Source of the DNA: Gammaproteobacteria bacterium
GTDB taxonomy: Bacteria > Pseudomonadota > Gammaproteobacteria > Enterobacterales > Alteromonadaceae
NCBI GenBank assembly: GCA_023380515.1
Contig: JAMCRH010000170.1
Coordinates: 14,825-78,824 of the forward strand
Length of the DNA: 64,000 nt
Direction of reading: 5' to 3'
The position numbers and the translations under genes are program-made. The notes beneath the pieces were generated by a model. That model did no database searches. It was given only the letters and a program-made list of their open reading frames with translations, and was not told where the DNA came from. Shown piece by piece: positions 29,550 to 40,240 of this stretch; positions within the stretch are counted from its first letter, which is position 1, and each line of letters begins with the position of its first letter.

Positions 29550-32237
29550 ATGAAAACAACGATAAGCTTAGTCGCGCTCGCGATTGTCGCTAGCATCAGT
29601 ACTAGCGCAGCGACCGTCAGCGCCAGCGAAACAGTGCCGACATGGCCTGCTGCGACCTATCAGCAAACCCCGACCATCGAACAAGTACTTGGCTACCCCG
29701 CGGGCACGCGCGTCTCCTCACCTGAACAAATTAGTCGTTACTTCGAAGCGCTGGCACAAGCGCATCCTGACCAAGTTAAACTCGTTCCCTATGGTGAAAC
29801 TTGGCAAGGTCGTCCCCTCTTTTACGCAGTCATCGGCAGCAAAGAGAACATTGCACGGTTAGACGAAATTGAAGCAGGCATGCGTTCTTTGGCAGACCCG
29901 CGCACACTCAATGAACGCCAAGCTCAGCAGCTAATGAATAATTTGCCGGCCAGCGTCTGGATAGCAAACAGTGTGCATGGCAATGAAATATCGCCGGCAG
30001 AAGCATCCATGGTCACCGCCTTTCATTTATTGAGTTCAGCTGATGAACGCACACAAAGCATGCTCAATAACACCTTGGTTTATCTCGACCCATTACAAAA
30101 CCCAGACGGTCGCGCCCGTTTTGTCAGTCGCTTTTATGCCACAATAGGGCTTGAACCTTCAGATGATCGCATATCTGCAGAGCATAATGAGCCATGGCCG
30201 AATGGTCGCACCAATCACTACTTGTTCGACATGAACCGCGATTGGTTAGCGTTGACGCAACCTGAAACTCGTGGTCGGATTGCGGCTCATCTACAAACCT
30301 TTCCGCTAATTTTTGTCGATTCCCACGAAATGGGTGGCGACCTGCCGTATTACTTTACGCCCGAAGCACACCCATTTAATCCGTTCATCACCAGCGAGCA
30401 GCGTGAAGGCCTCAACTGGGTTGGCGAACATAACGCGACGCTCTTTGACCAATTTGGTTATGACTATTTTACCCGCGAAATCTTCGATGCTTTTTACCCG
30501 GGCTATGGCGCCAGTTGGCCGCTCTATCAAGGCAGTTTAGCCATGACCTATGAAATGGGTTCAGCGCGCGGGCATCACTTCCGTACCCGCGAAGGTGAAA
30601 TCCTAACCTATGCAGATGGCGTTCAACAAAACTTCGTCGCGTTTATGGCCACCATCGAAACCGCTTCAGAGCGCCGTCGCGAGTTGCTGAACCGTTTCTA
30701 TCAGTATCGTCAAAGTGGCATTGAAAAAGGCAGTCGTGGCGATGTTCGCAGCTATATTTTCCCCAATCAACGAGACATCGCGGGTAATCGCAAACTAGCC
30801 GCGCTATTGAGCGAACAAGGCATTGAAGTGGGTCAAGCGCAAGCCAACTTCCGCGCCTGTGGTAACCAGTATGCCGAAGGTGCATATATCGTTCAGGCTG
30901 CACAGCCAACTTACCATCTTATCCGCACCCTCCTCGACCAACATGTACCCATGGATGCTGATTTCATCAAAGAGCAGGAGCGTTTGCGCGCGAATAATCT
31001 GCCTGATCAAATCTATGATGTCACCGCCTGGTCATTACCATTAATGTTCAACGTTGAGATGGATATCTGTAATCAACAACCACGTGTAGCCGTTAACGAA
31101 GTTTCCAGCGACCGTATTGTCGCTGGTAAAGTTAACAATGCCGATGCCGCGTTCGGTTTTGCAGTGGCTTGGGGCGACATGAATAGCGGCCGTTTACTGA
31201 CTGCCGCATTACGTGAAGGTTTATTAGTACGCAGTTCAGACCTGAGCTTTAAACATGCCAAGGGCACCACTTACCCGGCCGGTAGTTTAATTATTCCACG
31301 TGCCGGCAATCCAGAAAACCTGAATGAAATTCTGACACGAATTGCGACCGACAGCGGCGCCCACGTTGACGGCCTTGATAAAAGTTGGATGCAAGATGGT
31401 CCAAACGTTGGTTCTGCTAACGTGCAACGGATGTTCGCACCGAATATCGCGATGGCGTGGGACGTACCGACTAACGTACTCAGTGCTGGTAGTACACGCT
31501 TTATCATCGAGCGCGAGTTTAATTACCCGGTAACGGCGATTCGCCCTGATCGTCTGAGCTGGGAAGATCTCAGTCGTTACAATGTGATTATTTTACCCGC
31601 TACAGCCGGCGGCAATTATGAGCAATTCCTCGGTAATCAAGGTCGTGAGAACCTACGCCAATGGATTCAGCGCGGCGGTGTCTTAATTACTTTAGGAAAC
31701 GCAACTCGCTTCGCAATCTCTGGCGGTCAACCATTACTCAACAGTGCGCTTGAGAAAAAAGCCCAACTCGACGACGTTGCTGCAAAACCAGCAGGGAGTC
31801 GCGTCAGCGGTGCGATTATTTCCGGCCATGACGATCACTTGCGCTATCTTCGCGATCCTGACGCGGGTCCAGATTGGGTATCAGGCGTTATTACCCGTGC
31901 CGAAGTCGATCAAGAGCATTGGCTGACTGCGGGTATTCATACACAACTGCACACCATGTTCATCGGTAGCGATATCTATACACCACTGCGGATTAATGAT
32001 GGCCGTAATGTGGTGAATTATGCTAGTAAAGACAATGTCTTAGCCAGTGGCTTTATGTGGCCAGAGAACCATGAACAAATCGCTCATAAACCCTTGGTCA
32101 TGGTGCAAAATCATGGCCGCGGTATGGTCATTAGCTTTACTCAAGAGCCAAATTTCCGTGCCTACTTAGATGGTCAACAGGTGCTGTTGATGAATGCGAT
32201 TTTCCGTGCGGCTGCGCACGCACGACCGCTTCGATAA
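29550..32237 (+). CDS. Secreted M14 family zinc carboxypeptidase
   Basis: An 895-residue periplasmic or extracellular enzyme with a signal peptide (about 1-26). The M14 domain covers roughly residues 45-370: zinc ligands HGNE (HxxE) in ANSVHGNEISPAE and His in FVDSHEMGG, with DPLQNPDGRARF and the general-base region YEMGSARGHHFRTREG. A long C-terminal half (400-895) includes a glutamine amidotransferase-like sandwich (VIILPATAGGNYEQFLG, QRGGVLITLGNATRF). GGAGAG at 29535-29540 within the ybhK end gives the ribosome binding site, so the two are coupled. Confidence 0.9.
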   Translation: MKTTISLVALAIVASISTSAATVSASETVPTWPAATYQQTPTIEQVLGYPAGTRVSSPEQISRYFEALAQAHPDQVKLVPYGETWQGRPLFYAVIGSKENIARLDEIEAGMRSLADPRTLNERQAQQLMNNLPASVWIANSVHGNEISPAEASMVTAFHLLSSADERTQSMLNNTLVYLDPLQNPDGRARFVSRFYATIGLEPSDDRISAEHNEPWPNGRTNHYLFDMNRDWLALTQPETRGRIAAHLQTFPLIFVDSHEMGGDLPYYFTPEAHPFNPFITSEQREGLNWVGEHNATLFDQFGYDYFTREIFDAFYPGYGASWPLYQGSLAMTYEMGSARGHHFRTREGEILTYADGVQQNFVAFMATIETASERRRELLNRFYQYRQSGIEKGSRGDVRSYIFPNQRDIAGNRKLAALLSEQGIEVGQAQANFRACGNQYAEGAYIVQAAQPTYHLIRTLLDQHVPMDADFIKEQERLRANNLPDQIYDVTAWSLPLMFNVEMDICNQQPRVAVNEVSSDRIVAGKVNNADAAFGFAVAWGDMNSGRLLTAALREGLLVRSSDLSFKHAKGTTYPAGSLIIPRAGNPENLNEILTRIATDSGAHVDGLDKSWMQDGPNVGSANVQRMFAPNIAMAWDVPTNVLSAGSTRFIIEREFNYPVTAIRPDRLSWEDLSRYNVIILPATAGGNYEQFLGNQGRENLRQWIQRGGVLITLGNATRFAISGGQPLLNSALEKKAQLDDVAAKPAGSRVSGAIISGHDDHLRYLRDPDAGPDWVSGVITRAEVDQEHWLTAGIHTQLHTMFIGSDIYTPLRINDGRNVVNYASKDNVLASGFMWPENHEQIAHKPLVMVQNHGRGMVISFTQEPNFRAYLDGQQVLLMNAIFRAAAHARPLR

Positions 32238-32250
32238 GAGGATTTTTGCA

Positions 32251-34278
32251 ATGAGATTTACCACGGAGTGCGCCCTTTCGGGCGCCCTACTTACGCTAAC
32301 TGCGCCGGCACTCTTGTTCGCGGGCGCGGTCAATGCGAATACAGAAAACAACAACCCTCAACCCGGCTTTCAGGCCAGCGATTATTACCAGTTAGTCTCT
32401 GTCAGTGACTTACAAATTAGTGAAGACGGCCGTACTATCGCATTCGTGAAAACCCAAGTCGGTGACGACAAACGCAGCCGTAACAGCTCGATATGGTTAA
32501 GTCGCGACGGCGCCGAGCCGATCCAATTTAGTCGCAGTAACAGTGACTTTGCACCGCGCCTGAGCCCTGACGGTCAACGCTTAGTGTTTTTATCAGGACG
32601 CGACAATGGTACCGCCCTGTACTCGCTCTCTGTAAACGGTGGTGAAGCACAAGAGTTAGTGCGCTTAGAGCAAGGCAGCTTGCAAAGTGCGCAATGGCAT
32701 CCAAATCAGACCGAGTTACTGTTAACAATTTCACTCGACCCAAGTATTACTGAGCCACTTAAAAAAGCTGACAACCAAGACGACAAACCCGACGTCACAG
32801 TGATTACCGATGCTGTGTACAAGCGTCAAGGTGGTTATTTGTCGAGCAATCGCAGTGGGCTATGGACCTACAACCTTGTGGAAGAAACCCTCACATCCCT
32901 TACTGGTGATAGTGAGTGGCACGAGGGCAGCGCTAGCTATTCGCCTAATGGAGCTTGTATCGCCTTTGCCAGCAACCGTCACCCACAAGCGCGCGAAGGC
33001 TATTTCTCCTCATCGATTTTCGTTCGTTGTGGCGATGAAGAACGGGAATTAGCAACGCCACAAGGCCATTCGTCCTCGCCAGTGTGGACCGGTAACCAAA
33101 GCATTGCTTATGTTTACCGTGAAAGTAATTATGCGGCACCGTCACTGCAACTGTATGACCTACGCAATGACAGCTATCGCGAACTAGCCGGACAAATGGA
33201 TCATAGCCCAAATGATTTACAAGCGGCGCTGGGTTCACTTTGGTTTACCGCTGATGACCGCGGCAGCCGCCCACTTTTCCGTGTCGATCTCGATCTCGGT
33301 GGTTATCAGCTTATCGCTGGTCAAGGTCAATCGTTGAGTTCCGTTAGCTTTGCTCAAACCGGTGCAATTGCATGGATTAGCGAAGATGAAGTCACTCCAG
33401 GCCAAGTCATGCGTGCGCACTCCATTGCGAGCCTGCGTGACCGTGAAGTTGCGCTGATCGCACAGTTTAATCGCGACTACTTAGACTCAACGCAACGTCA
33501 ACGCTATGAAGTATTTACCACCGAAAACGAACGTGGTGACCGCTTAGACGTGTTCTTCCTGCCGCCTTTAAATCGTGAAGAAGGTAAGCAATACCCGGTG
33601 GTTCTGAATATTAAGGGTGGTCCCGGTGGCATGTGGGGACATCAATGGTTCCCAGAAATGCAACTCCTGAGTGCTCGTGGTTATGCGGTCGTGTTTGTCA
33701 ATTATCGCGGTAGCTCAGGCTATGGCCATGACCACGCCAGTCAAGTGCGTTTAGATTACGGCGGTGCTGACTACCGTGACAATATTTTTGCCCTCGATGC
33801 CGCACTCGACCGCTATAACTGGCTCGACCCTGATCGCCAGTTTATCACCGGCGGCAGTCACGGCGGTTTTCTAACCAATTGGGCGACGACTCAAACCGAT
33901 CGGTTCCGCGCTGCCGTGACTCAGCGCAGTGTCAGTAACTGGATTTCTGAAGCGGGTACTCAAGCATTTCCACCGTTGTCGATGATTGAAGAATTTGGCG
34001 GCAGTATTTGGCAGAATTACGACTATTATTGGGGTCGCTCACCACTCAAGTATGCCGATCGCGTTTCCACACCGACCTTAATTATCCATAGTAATCATGA
34101 CCACATCACGCCCATTGGCCAAGGTGAAGAATGGTTCTATGCATTAAAGGCAAACCGAGTGCCAGTGGAACTTGCAGTCTATGACCGTGAGGGGCACGGA
34201 CTGAGTCGCGGTGGTCGCCCGATAAATCTTGTTGATCGCCTCGAACGCATTGTTGAATGGTTTGACCGCCACCAATAA
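32251..34278 (+). CDS. Secreted S9 family prolyl oligopeptidase-like peptidase
   Basis: A 675-residue protein with a signal peptide (ending near FAGAVNA), a WD/PD40-like beta-propeller (residues 35-400) and a catalytic domain with Ser in GGSHGGFLTN, Asp in HSNHDHITP and His in REGHGLSRGG. GGPGGMWGHQ forms the oxyanion region. ATG 32251 is chosen because AGAGGA lies upstream and it starts the signal peptide; a longer frame from 32194 would overlap the M14 gene. It lies 13 bases after the M14 gene and is surely co-transcribed. Confidence 0.92.
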   Translation: MRFTTECALSGALLTLTAPALLFAGAVNANTENNNPQPGFQASDYYQLVSVSDLQISEDGRTIAFVKTQVGDDKRSRNSSIWLSRDGAEPIQFSRSNSDFAPRLSPDGQRLVFLSGRDNGTALYSLSVNGGEAQELVRLEQGSLQSAQWHPNQTELLLTISLDPSITEPLKKADNQDDKPDVTVITDAVYKRQGGYLSSNRSGLWTYNLVEETLTSLTGDSEWHEGSASYSPNGACIAFASNRHPQAREGYFSSSIFVRCGDEERELATPQGHSSSPVWTGNQSIAYVYRESNYAAPSLQLYDLRNDSYRELAGQMDHSPNDLQAALGSLWFTADDRGSRPLFRVDLDLGGYQLIAGQGQSLSSVSFAQTGAIAWISEDEVTPGQVMRAHSIASLRDREVALIAQFNRDYLDSTQRQRYEVFTTENERGDRLDVFFLPPLNREEGKQYPVVLNIKGGPGGMWGHQWFPEMQLLSARGYAVVFVNYRGSSGYGHDHASQVRLDYGGADYRDNIFALDAALDRYNWLDPDRQFITGGSHGGFLTNWATTQTDRFRAAVTQRSVSNWISEAGTQAFPPLSMIEEFGGSIWQNYDYYWGRSPLKYADRVSTPTLIIHSNHDHITPIGQGEEWFYALKANRVPVELAVYDREGHGLSRGGRPINLVDRLERIVEWFDRHQ

Positions 34279-34298
34279 TTGACTGGCACAAACGAATC

Positions 34299-34330
34299 AA
34301 AAAGCGCGCGGTACATCACCACGCGCTTTT
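34299..34330 (+). terminator. Bidirectional terminator between S9 peptidase and diguanylate cyclase
   Basis: AAAAGCGCG and CGCGCTTTT pair around a 14-base loop, with A/T tracts on both sides between convergent genes. Confidence 0.7.
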
Positions 34331-36233
34331 ATTTTTCTGCGACGCAATAACGATTGCGGCCCGTTTGTTTGGCCTGATACATAGCTAAGTCCGCATGATT
34401 TAATAGGTCTTTGTAATTTTCCGCATGACGTGGATAGAGTGCCACGCCAACCGAAGCGCCGACGGTAACCAATATATCGTTCAATCGAAACGGCTGTTGT
34501 AACTTGGTTACTAAGGCCGCCGCCAGTTCTAACGCTCGGCTTTCAACGTCCTTACCCTGCAGCACAATCACAAACTCATCACCGCCTAACCGCGCAACCA
34601 TGTCATTCTTACGTACTAACCCCAACAATCGCTGGGCGACCAGTTTTAATAAAATATCACCCACTTGGTGACCATGGCTGTCGTTCACCGGTTTGAAGTT
34701 GTCAAGATCCATAAAAATGAGTGCTAGCTCGACCTCATCGGCCTTTGCTTTGGCAACCGCAGCTTCAAGTGTCTGCAAAAGCCCCTCGCGATTTGCTAAA
34801 CCGGTTAAGCCGTCGGTAATTACTTTGCGTTTAATCCGATTTTCCGAATCTTTTTGTTCGGTAATATCATTAAAGATATGAATGAGCTGAGTGACCTTGT
34901 TATTCGCATCGCGAATGGTACTGATTGTTTGCAGCGCCGGAATTGCTCTGCCGTCGGATGCTCGATACCACAACTCACCTTGCCACACGTCATTCGTTGT
35001 TAAGGTCCGAATGATTCTGCGCTCAAGCTGTTGTGAAATCTTATCCATAACCATGAGCTTTTTCAGGTTTTGGTTGACAAGAGCGTGCACACTGACATCA
35101 AGGAGGTGGGCAAATGCCCGGTTCACTTGCAGAATATTCAACTCTGCGTCGGTAATCACAATCGCCTCATGGGTGTTCTCAAAAACCTGACCAGCTAGTT
35201 TTAATTGTTGATTCTTAATCACTAATTGGTCCGCTGAACGAGTCAATTCATTAAGAATAGGGCTAATGGTGCGGCGAACCGCGAACGTTCCGAGAATGAT
35301 CGCAATCAGAATCGCTGCAAACACGGCTAACACACTTTGGTAGAGTGACCGATACAACTCGTAACTTGGAACCGACACAACCATTTTCCAGCTCTCGTCA
35401 GCGAGCGGCACGACAAACAACGAGTGCTCCTCGCTCCCCCAATTGATCACAGAACTAGACACGCCTGAGCGCAAAATTTGGCGGTCAAAAGGTAATTCTG
35501 AATCTCGGTTCACGATAACGTCATTACGCTGCCCTTCGCGGTTGACGTAAGCCAAGTGAAAGTTATGTGTCTGCCCACTATTCACAAAATATAACGCCAT
35601 GTGTTCGCCAAAACGATTCATTTCAGCGGCCACCTTAGCCAATGATTCGGCAGAAAAGAATAACAAGTCAGTGCCAATTCCTTCACCGGAACTAGCTTCA
35701 ATTATGGAAGGCACAGAAATAAGTAACTGTTCGGGCGATAACTGTTGTCCAGTGTGCAAAAAAATAAAGTCTAAATGTTCGCGAGAAACCCTCAAGAGCT
35801 GTTCGTTAAATTGGTCACCTAGCTTTTCGCTGCTGGTAAAGTAGTGCTCTGCAACAATCTGGCCATCGCGACCGAAACGAACCAGTGCGATTAAATCAGC
35901 AGAGGCTTTTCCTGCTTCCGCTAATCGCGGTTGGGTAAAGGCTTGTATTTCGTCTAATGATCGCTGTTCTTGAATATAAGCTTCAAGTTGCACACGAATT
36001 TCACTGCGGGATGAGACTTGCTGGCCAATATCCTGATATCGTCGAACTTCGGCACTAATCGCTTGAGCTTGAGCGTCTGCGTACGCATGATTAAGGTCGG
36101 TAATATACGTCTGAATTTGGTGATAGAACGGCGCCAATGTTGCTAAACTAGCAACAACGCCAATGACAAGCATGCCGATAACGGCTCGTCGGAGTAATAG
36201 ATTTTGGTAATGTTTGAACGCCTGCCGTGGCAT
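34329..36233 (-). CDS. Membrane sensor diguanylate cyclase (PAS-GGDEF)
   Basis: A 634-residue protein that makes cyclic di-GMP. A transmembrane helix lies at about 15-37. A large periplasmic sensor region (38-297) with a Cache-like character follows, then a second helix at 298-320. A PAS domain (about 345-460, with DITEQKDSENR closing it) and a GGDEF domain (470-634) complete it. The active site GGDEF (550-554) is intact and the inhibitory I-site RKND (541-544) lies five residues before it, so feedback inhibition is expected. There is no EAL domain. A GAGG ribosome binding site precedes the start. Confidence 0.95.
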   Translation of the reverse strand: MPRQAFKHYQNLLLRRAVIGMLVIGVVASLATLAPFYHQIQTYITDLNHAYADAQAQAISAEVRRYQDIGQQVSSRSEIRVQLEAYIQEQRSLDEIQAFTQPRLAEAGKASADLIALVRFGRDGQIVAEHYFTSSEKLGDQFNEQLLRVSREHLDFIFLHTGQQLSPEQLLISVPSIIEASSGEGIGTDLLFFSAESLAKVAAEMNRFGEHMALYFVNSGQTHNFHLAYVNREGQRNDVIVNRDSELPFDRQILRSGVSSSVINWGSEEHSLFVVPLADESWKMVVSVPSYELYRSLYQSVLAVFAAILIAIILGTFAVRRTISPILNELTRSADQLVIKNQQLKLAGQVFENTHEAIVITDAELNILQVNRAFAHLLDVSVHALVNQNLKKLMVMDKISQQLERRIIRTLTTNDVWQGELWYRASDGRAIPALQTISTIRDANNKVTQLIHIFNDITEQKDSENRIKRKVITDGLTGLANREGLLQTLEAAVAKAKADEVELALIFMDLDNFKPVNDSHGHQVGDILLKLVAQRLLGLVRKNDMVARLGGDEFVIVLQGKDVESRALELAAALVTKLQQPFRLNDILVTVGASVGVALYPRHAENYKDLLNHADLAMYQAKQTGRNRYCVAEK

Positions 36234-36278
36234 ACATTCACCTCAATGTTGAGCGCGCAAACTACCTACTCCACAAAA

Positions 36279-36860
36279 TCAATCTGCGCCAATTCGACTT
36301 GCGACCGCCCCTCTTTGATCTTTATATTTTGCATCGGCGCGACGACTATACGGCCTTTGGCACGGTTCGCTCAGGGTTTCAAAGCTAAGGGCTCCAATTT
36401 TCATTAATGGCCGCAAAGCTAACGGTAATTTACCACTATTATAGAACTCTAATACAATTTGGCCAGACCAACCAGGATCGATTCGGTGTGCTGTGACATG
36501 GACCATCAGTCCAAGTCTGGCAAGAGAAGAACGTCCATCAAGCCAACCGACGATATCCGCTGGCAAGGTCACCGATTCGTGGGTCACTGCGAGCGCAAAT
36601 TCCCCCGGATGGATAAAGAACGCATCGCCCGGAGCAAGTTTAATCTCATCACTCATCACACGTTGAATCGCTGCATCAATTTCTTCCCGCGGTCCGCTAA
36701 TATCAATATAGGGCGCAGCATGGTCTTGCAGAACGCGGAAACTGTCACCTAAATGAATATCAACCGTTACACCGGTAATATCCTTACTATCCGGGGCCGG
36801 TTCAATCGCAATCATCCCTTCCGCAAGGTATTGCTCTATCTGTCCATCGGTTAAACGCAT
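36279..36860 (-). CDS. dcd: dCTP deaminase
   Basis: Converts dCTP to dUTP, feeding dTMP synthesis. The 193-residue length equals E. coli Dcd, and [35 protein letters not shown] and the C-terminal [18 protein letters not shown] are characteristic; the catalytic glutamate lies in [11 protein letters not shown] 36860 ([12 protein letters not shown]) with AAAGGA upstream is preferred over a frame starting 19 codons earlier. It follows mrp with a gap of about 70 bases. Confidence 0.96.
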   Translation of the reverse strand: MRLTDGQIEQYLAEGMIAIEPAPDSKDITGVTVDIHLGDSFRVLQDHAAPYIDISGPREEIDAAIQRVMSDEIKLAPGDAFFIHPGEFALAVTHESVTLPADIVGWLDGRSSLARLGLMVHVTAHRIDPGWSGQIVLEFYNSGKLPLALRPLMKIGALSFETLSEPCQRPYSRRADAKYKDQRGAVASRIGAD

Positions 36861-36930
36861 GCTGTCGTTCCTTTCGCTTTTAAGTCTTAAGTTCGTTCTT
36901 TTTTCGCGTAGTGCCAAGCGAGTACAAGAG

Positions 36931-37968
36931 TCATTCTGCCTGTGGCGTCAATAAATACCACAAGTTGGCAGCTAACTGCTGTGCGCTCTTGGCGAACACT
37001 GCGTTAAGCTCATGTTCAGGGGTGCTCACTTGTAGCGGTTTACCCTCATCGAGACTCTCTCGTAACGCTGTTGCTAACGGCCAATGACCAATCACCGGCA
37101 CTTGATACTTGCGGGCAAGGTCATCGCCACCTTGCGTACCAAAAATAGCTTCTTGATGACCGCATTGACCGCAACGAAAATAACTCATGTTTTCGACTAA
37201 ACCGACCACCGGCACATCCACTTTCTGGAACATAGCAATGCCTTTTTGGGCATCGGCAAGCGCAATATTTTGTGGTGTCGTGACCACCACCGCTGCCGTC
37301 AATGGAAACTTTTGTGCCAAGGTTAATTGAATATCCCCTGTACCGGGCGGTAAATCAACTAATAAATAGTCCAAGTTTGACCATTGGGTATCGAATAATA
37401 ATTGTTCAAGAGCCCGACTTGCCATCGGGCCACGCCAAATTGCAGCAGCTTCAGTGTCAACTAAATACCCTAATGAGTTACCCTCAATGCCCCAGCAATT
37501 CACCGGTAACATTTTTCGGTTTGGCGTAAAGGTTAGTTTTTCTGTGAGATTTCCGAACATGGTCGGTAACGACGGGCCATAAATATCGCCGTCAAGAATA
37601 CCCACCCGGGCGCCCTCTGCTTTCAGCGCCAGCGCTAAACTTAAGGTTACGGCTGACTTTCCCACCCCGCCTTTGCCCGAGGCAATAGCAATTACATTCT
37701 TAACTTGCGGTGCACTGGAGCCCGCCGGCACGGTTGCTGCTTTCGCAGGTAGTGCCTCGACTCGCACCGTAATCGTCCAATCATAGTGGGCAAACTGCGG
37801 TGCTTCCTGTTTAAACTGTTGAATCAGCTCTTCTGCTGCTTGTTTAGCAGCGAACGGAAGCTGCAACTGAATTTGTGTGCCGTCGATTTGTAACCATTCT
37901 GGTGCAAAACCTTCGACAAAAACATCGCTACGTAATGCTTGGCAAGCCGCCAATACTGCTGTGGACAT
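36931..37968 (-). CDS. apbC: Mrp/ApbC iron-sulfur cluster carrier ATPase
   Basis: A 345-residue P-loop ATPase of the ParA/MinD group that carries Fe-S clusters. An N-terminal MIP18-like domain (1-90) precedes the deviant Walker A GKGGVGKS (near residue 105). [10 protein letters not shown] and DLPPGTGD are Mrp signatures, and the CxxC for cluster binding is in [14 protein letters not shown] 37968 has AAGGGA upstream. It is divergent from metG, as in E. coli, with a 199-base gap that probably holds both promoters. Confidence 0.95.
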   Translation of the reverse strand: MSTAVLAACQALRSDVFVEGFAPEWLQIDGTQIQLQLPFAAKQAAEELIQQFKQEAPQFAHYDWTITVRVEALPAKAATVPAGSSAPQVKNVIAIASGKGGVGKSAVTLSLALALKAEGARVGILDGDIYGPSLPTMFGNLTEKLTFTPNRKMLPVNCWGIEGNSLGYLVDTEAAAIWRGPMASRALEQLLFDTQWSNLDYLLVDLPPGTGDIQLTLAQKFPLTAAVVVTTPQNIALADAQKGIAMFQKVDVPVVGLVENMSYFRCGQCGHQEAIFGTQGGDDLARKYQVPVIGHWPLATALRESLDEGKPLQVSTPEHELNAVFAKSAQQLAANLWYLLTPQAE

Positions 37969-38167
37969 GTTTCGCTTCCCTTTGAGTTGAGTGCGAAGAT
38001 AATAACGCTCTAGAACAACGTTCGAGGACATACGATTCGCAGAACCTGAGCGCCACCTCTATCTTTCGTGTCATCTTAGTGATTTAAGCGCCTAGAAGCT
38101 ACTGAGAACGGATGAAAAGTCGCGAATTTTCCGTTATGATAGCGCTCTTTTCAGACACTAGAAATCC

Positions 38168-40240
38168 ATGGAATTAAATATGGCAGACACCTCGAATCGC
38201 ACTAACTCGCGTCGTATCCTCGTGACCAACGCCCTGCCTTATGCGAACGGTCCTATTCACATCGGCCATTTACTTGGATATATCCAAGCAGATATCTGGG
38301 TTCGCTTCCAACGCCTCATTGGTAACGAGTGCCATTTTGTCTGTGCCGATGACGCCCACGGCACGCCAATCATGCTCAAAGCCCAACAGCTTGGTATGAC
38401 GCCGGAGGCCATGATTGACGAAATGAATATCGCGCACCAAAAAGATTTTGCCGATTTCGCAGTGTCGTTTGACAACTATCACTCAACGCATAGTTCAGAG
38501 AATCGTGAATTAGCAACGCTGATATACACTCGGTTGCGCGACAACGGTCACATTCACACCCGCGTTATCGAGCAGCTGTATGATCCAGAAAAAGAGATGT
38601 TCCTGCCGGATCGGTTCGTTAAAGGCACCTGTCCAGATTGCGGTGCTGAAGATCAATATGGCGACAACTGTGATGTTTGCGGTGCCACCTATTCACCCAC
38701 AGATTTGAAAAACCCGCGCTCAGCAGTCAGCGGTGCAGTGCCAGAGCTGCGTGAGTCTGAACACTATTTCTTCGATTTGCCAGCTTTTGGTGACATGCTC
38801 AAAGCATGGACCCGCTCTGGCTCGCTGCAGCCAGAAATGGCAAACAAGCTTAATGAGTGGTTTGAACAAGGTTTACAGCAATGGGATATAAGCCGCGACA
38901 AACCTTATTTTGGCTTTGAAATTCCAGATGCGCCGGGCAAATACTTTTATGTCTGGCTCGACGCGCCAATTGGCTACATGAGTAGCTTCAAAAACTATTG
39001 TGAAAAACGCCAAGACCTCAATTTTGACGACTTTTGGCGCCCTGATAGTGACGCCGAGGTTTATCATTTTATCGGTAAGGACATTATCTATTTCCATAGT
39101 TTGTTCTGGCCAGCCATGCTCAAAGGCGCCAACTTCCGTCAACCGACTAACGTTTGGGCCCACGGTTTTATTACCGTCAATGGCACCAAAATGTCGAAGT
39201 CGAAAGGCACCTTTATTATGGCGCGCACCTATTTAGATCACCTCGATCCAGAATACTTGCGCTACTATTTTGCTGCCAAACTAACCAGCCGCATTGACGA
39301 TCTCGACTTAAATTTGACCGATTTTGCTCAGCGAGTTAACGCTGACTTGGTTGGTAAAGTTGTCAATATTGCTAGTCGCTGTGCCGGGTTTATTAGCAAG
39401 AAGTTCGATGGCAAATTGTCCGAGCGAATTGACGATCCAGTCATGTTGCAAGAGTTCCAAGCTGCAGCTGACGATATCGCCGCAGCTTATGAACAACGTG
39501 AGTTTGCTAAGGCCATGCGCGAGATCATGAAACTCGCAGACCGTGCCAATGAATATATTGCGGTGAAAGAACCGTGGCAGCTTGCCAAAGAAGAAGGCAA
39601 AGAAGCAGCCGTTCATGACGTCTGCTCGATGGGAATTCACCTTTTCCGCCTTTTAATGATTTATTTAACGCCAGTTGTGCCTGCGTTAGCCAAAGACGCA
39701 CAACGCTTCTTGAACGATGAGTTTACTTGGGCAAGTGCGCAGCAGACTCTAACCGGTCACGCAATTAACAAATTTAAAGCGCTAATGCAGCGCGTTCCAA
39801 CTGAGAAAATTGAAGCTATGCTGGAAGCATCGAAAGAAAGCACCGCGCAACAAAACACGAGCGCAGAGAATACACCTTCAACAAAAACAGCGGTGAACTG
39901 CGAGCCTATTGCTGCTGAAATCGAATTTGATGATTTTGCCAAAGTCGATTTGCGCGTTGCTCGGATTATCAACGCAGAGCATGTCGACGGTGCCGATAAA
40001 TTGTTGAAGTTGACTCTCGACATCGGTAACGAACAGCGCCAAGTATTCGCGGGTATCAAGTCTGCTTACCAGCCAGAACAGCTTATCGGTCAATTAACCG
40101 TGATGGTTGCCAACTTGAAACCACGCAAAATGCGTTTTGGCATGAGTGAAGGTATGGTTCTCGCCGCCGGTCCTGGTGGTAAAGAGATTTATATTTTGAA
40201 CCCACACGACGGTGCCCAGCCGGGCCAGCGGGTTATGTAA
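38168..40240 (+). CDS. metG: Methionyl-tRNA synthetase
   Basis: A class I synthetase of 690 aa (E. coli 677). HIGH appears in [18 protein letters not shown] (near residue 31); the zinc knuckle is [17 protein letters not shown] (about residues 158-174). KMSKSKG (about residue 345) is the second catalytic signature. After an anticodon-binding helical domain and a low-complexity Ser/Thr/Ala linker (about 555-585), a C-terminal Trbp111-like tRNA-binding domain ([14 protein letters not shown]) provides dimerisation. The start could also be the ATG at 38180. Confidence 0.97.
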   Translation: MELNMADTSNRTNSRRILVTNALPYANGPIHIGHLLGYIQADIWVRFQRLIGNECHFVCADDAHGTPIMLKAQQLGMTPEAMIDEMNIAHQKDFADFAVSFDNYHSTHSSENRELATLIYTRLRDNGHIHTRVIEQLYDPEKEMFLPDRFVKGTCPDCGAEDQYGDNCDVCGATYSPTDLKNPRSAVSGAVPELRESEHYFFDLPAFGDMLKAWTRSGSLQPEMANKLNEWFEQGLQQWDISRDKPYFGFEIPDAPGKYFYVWLDAPIGYMSSFKNYCEKRQDLNFDDFWRPDSDAEVYHFIGKDIIYFHSLFWPAMLKGANFRQPTNVWAHGFITVNGTKMSKSKGTFIMARTYLDHLDPEYLRYYFAAKLTSRIDDLDLNLTDFAQRVNADLVGKVVNIASRCAGFISKKFDGKLSERIDDPVMLQEFQAAADDIAAAYEQREFAKAMREIMKLADRANEYIAVKEPWQLAKEEGKEAAVHDVCSMGIHLFRLLMIYLTPVVPALAKDAQRFLNDEFTWASAQQTLTGHAINKFKALMQRVPTEKIEAMLEASKESTAQQNTSAENTPSTKTAVNCEPIAAEIEFDDFAKVDLRVARIINAEHVDGADKLLKLTLDIGNEQRQVFAGIKSAYQPEQLIGQLTVMVANLKPRKMRFGMSEGMVLAAGPGGKEIYILNPHDGAQPGQRVM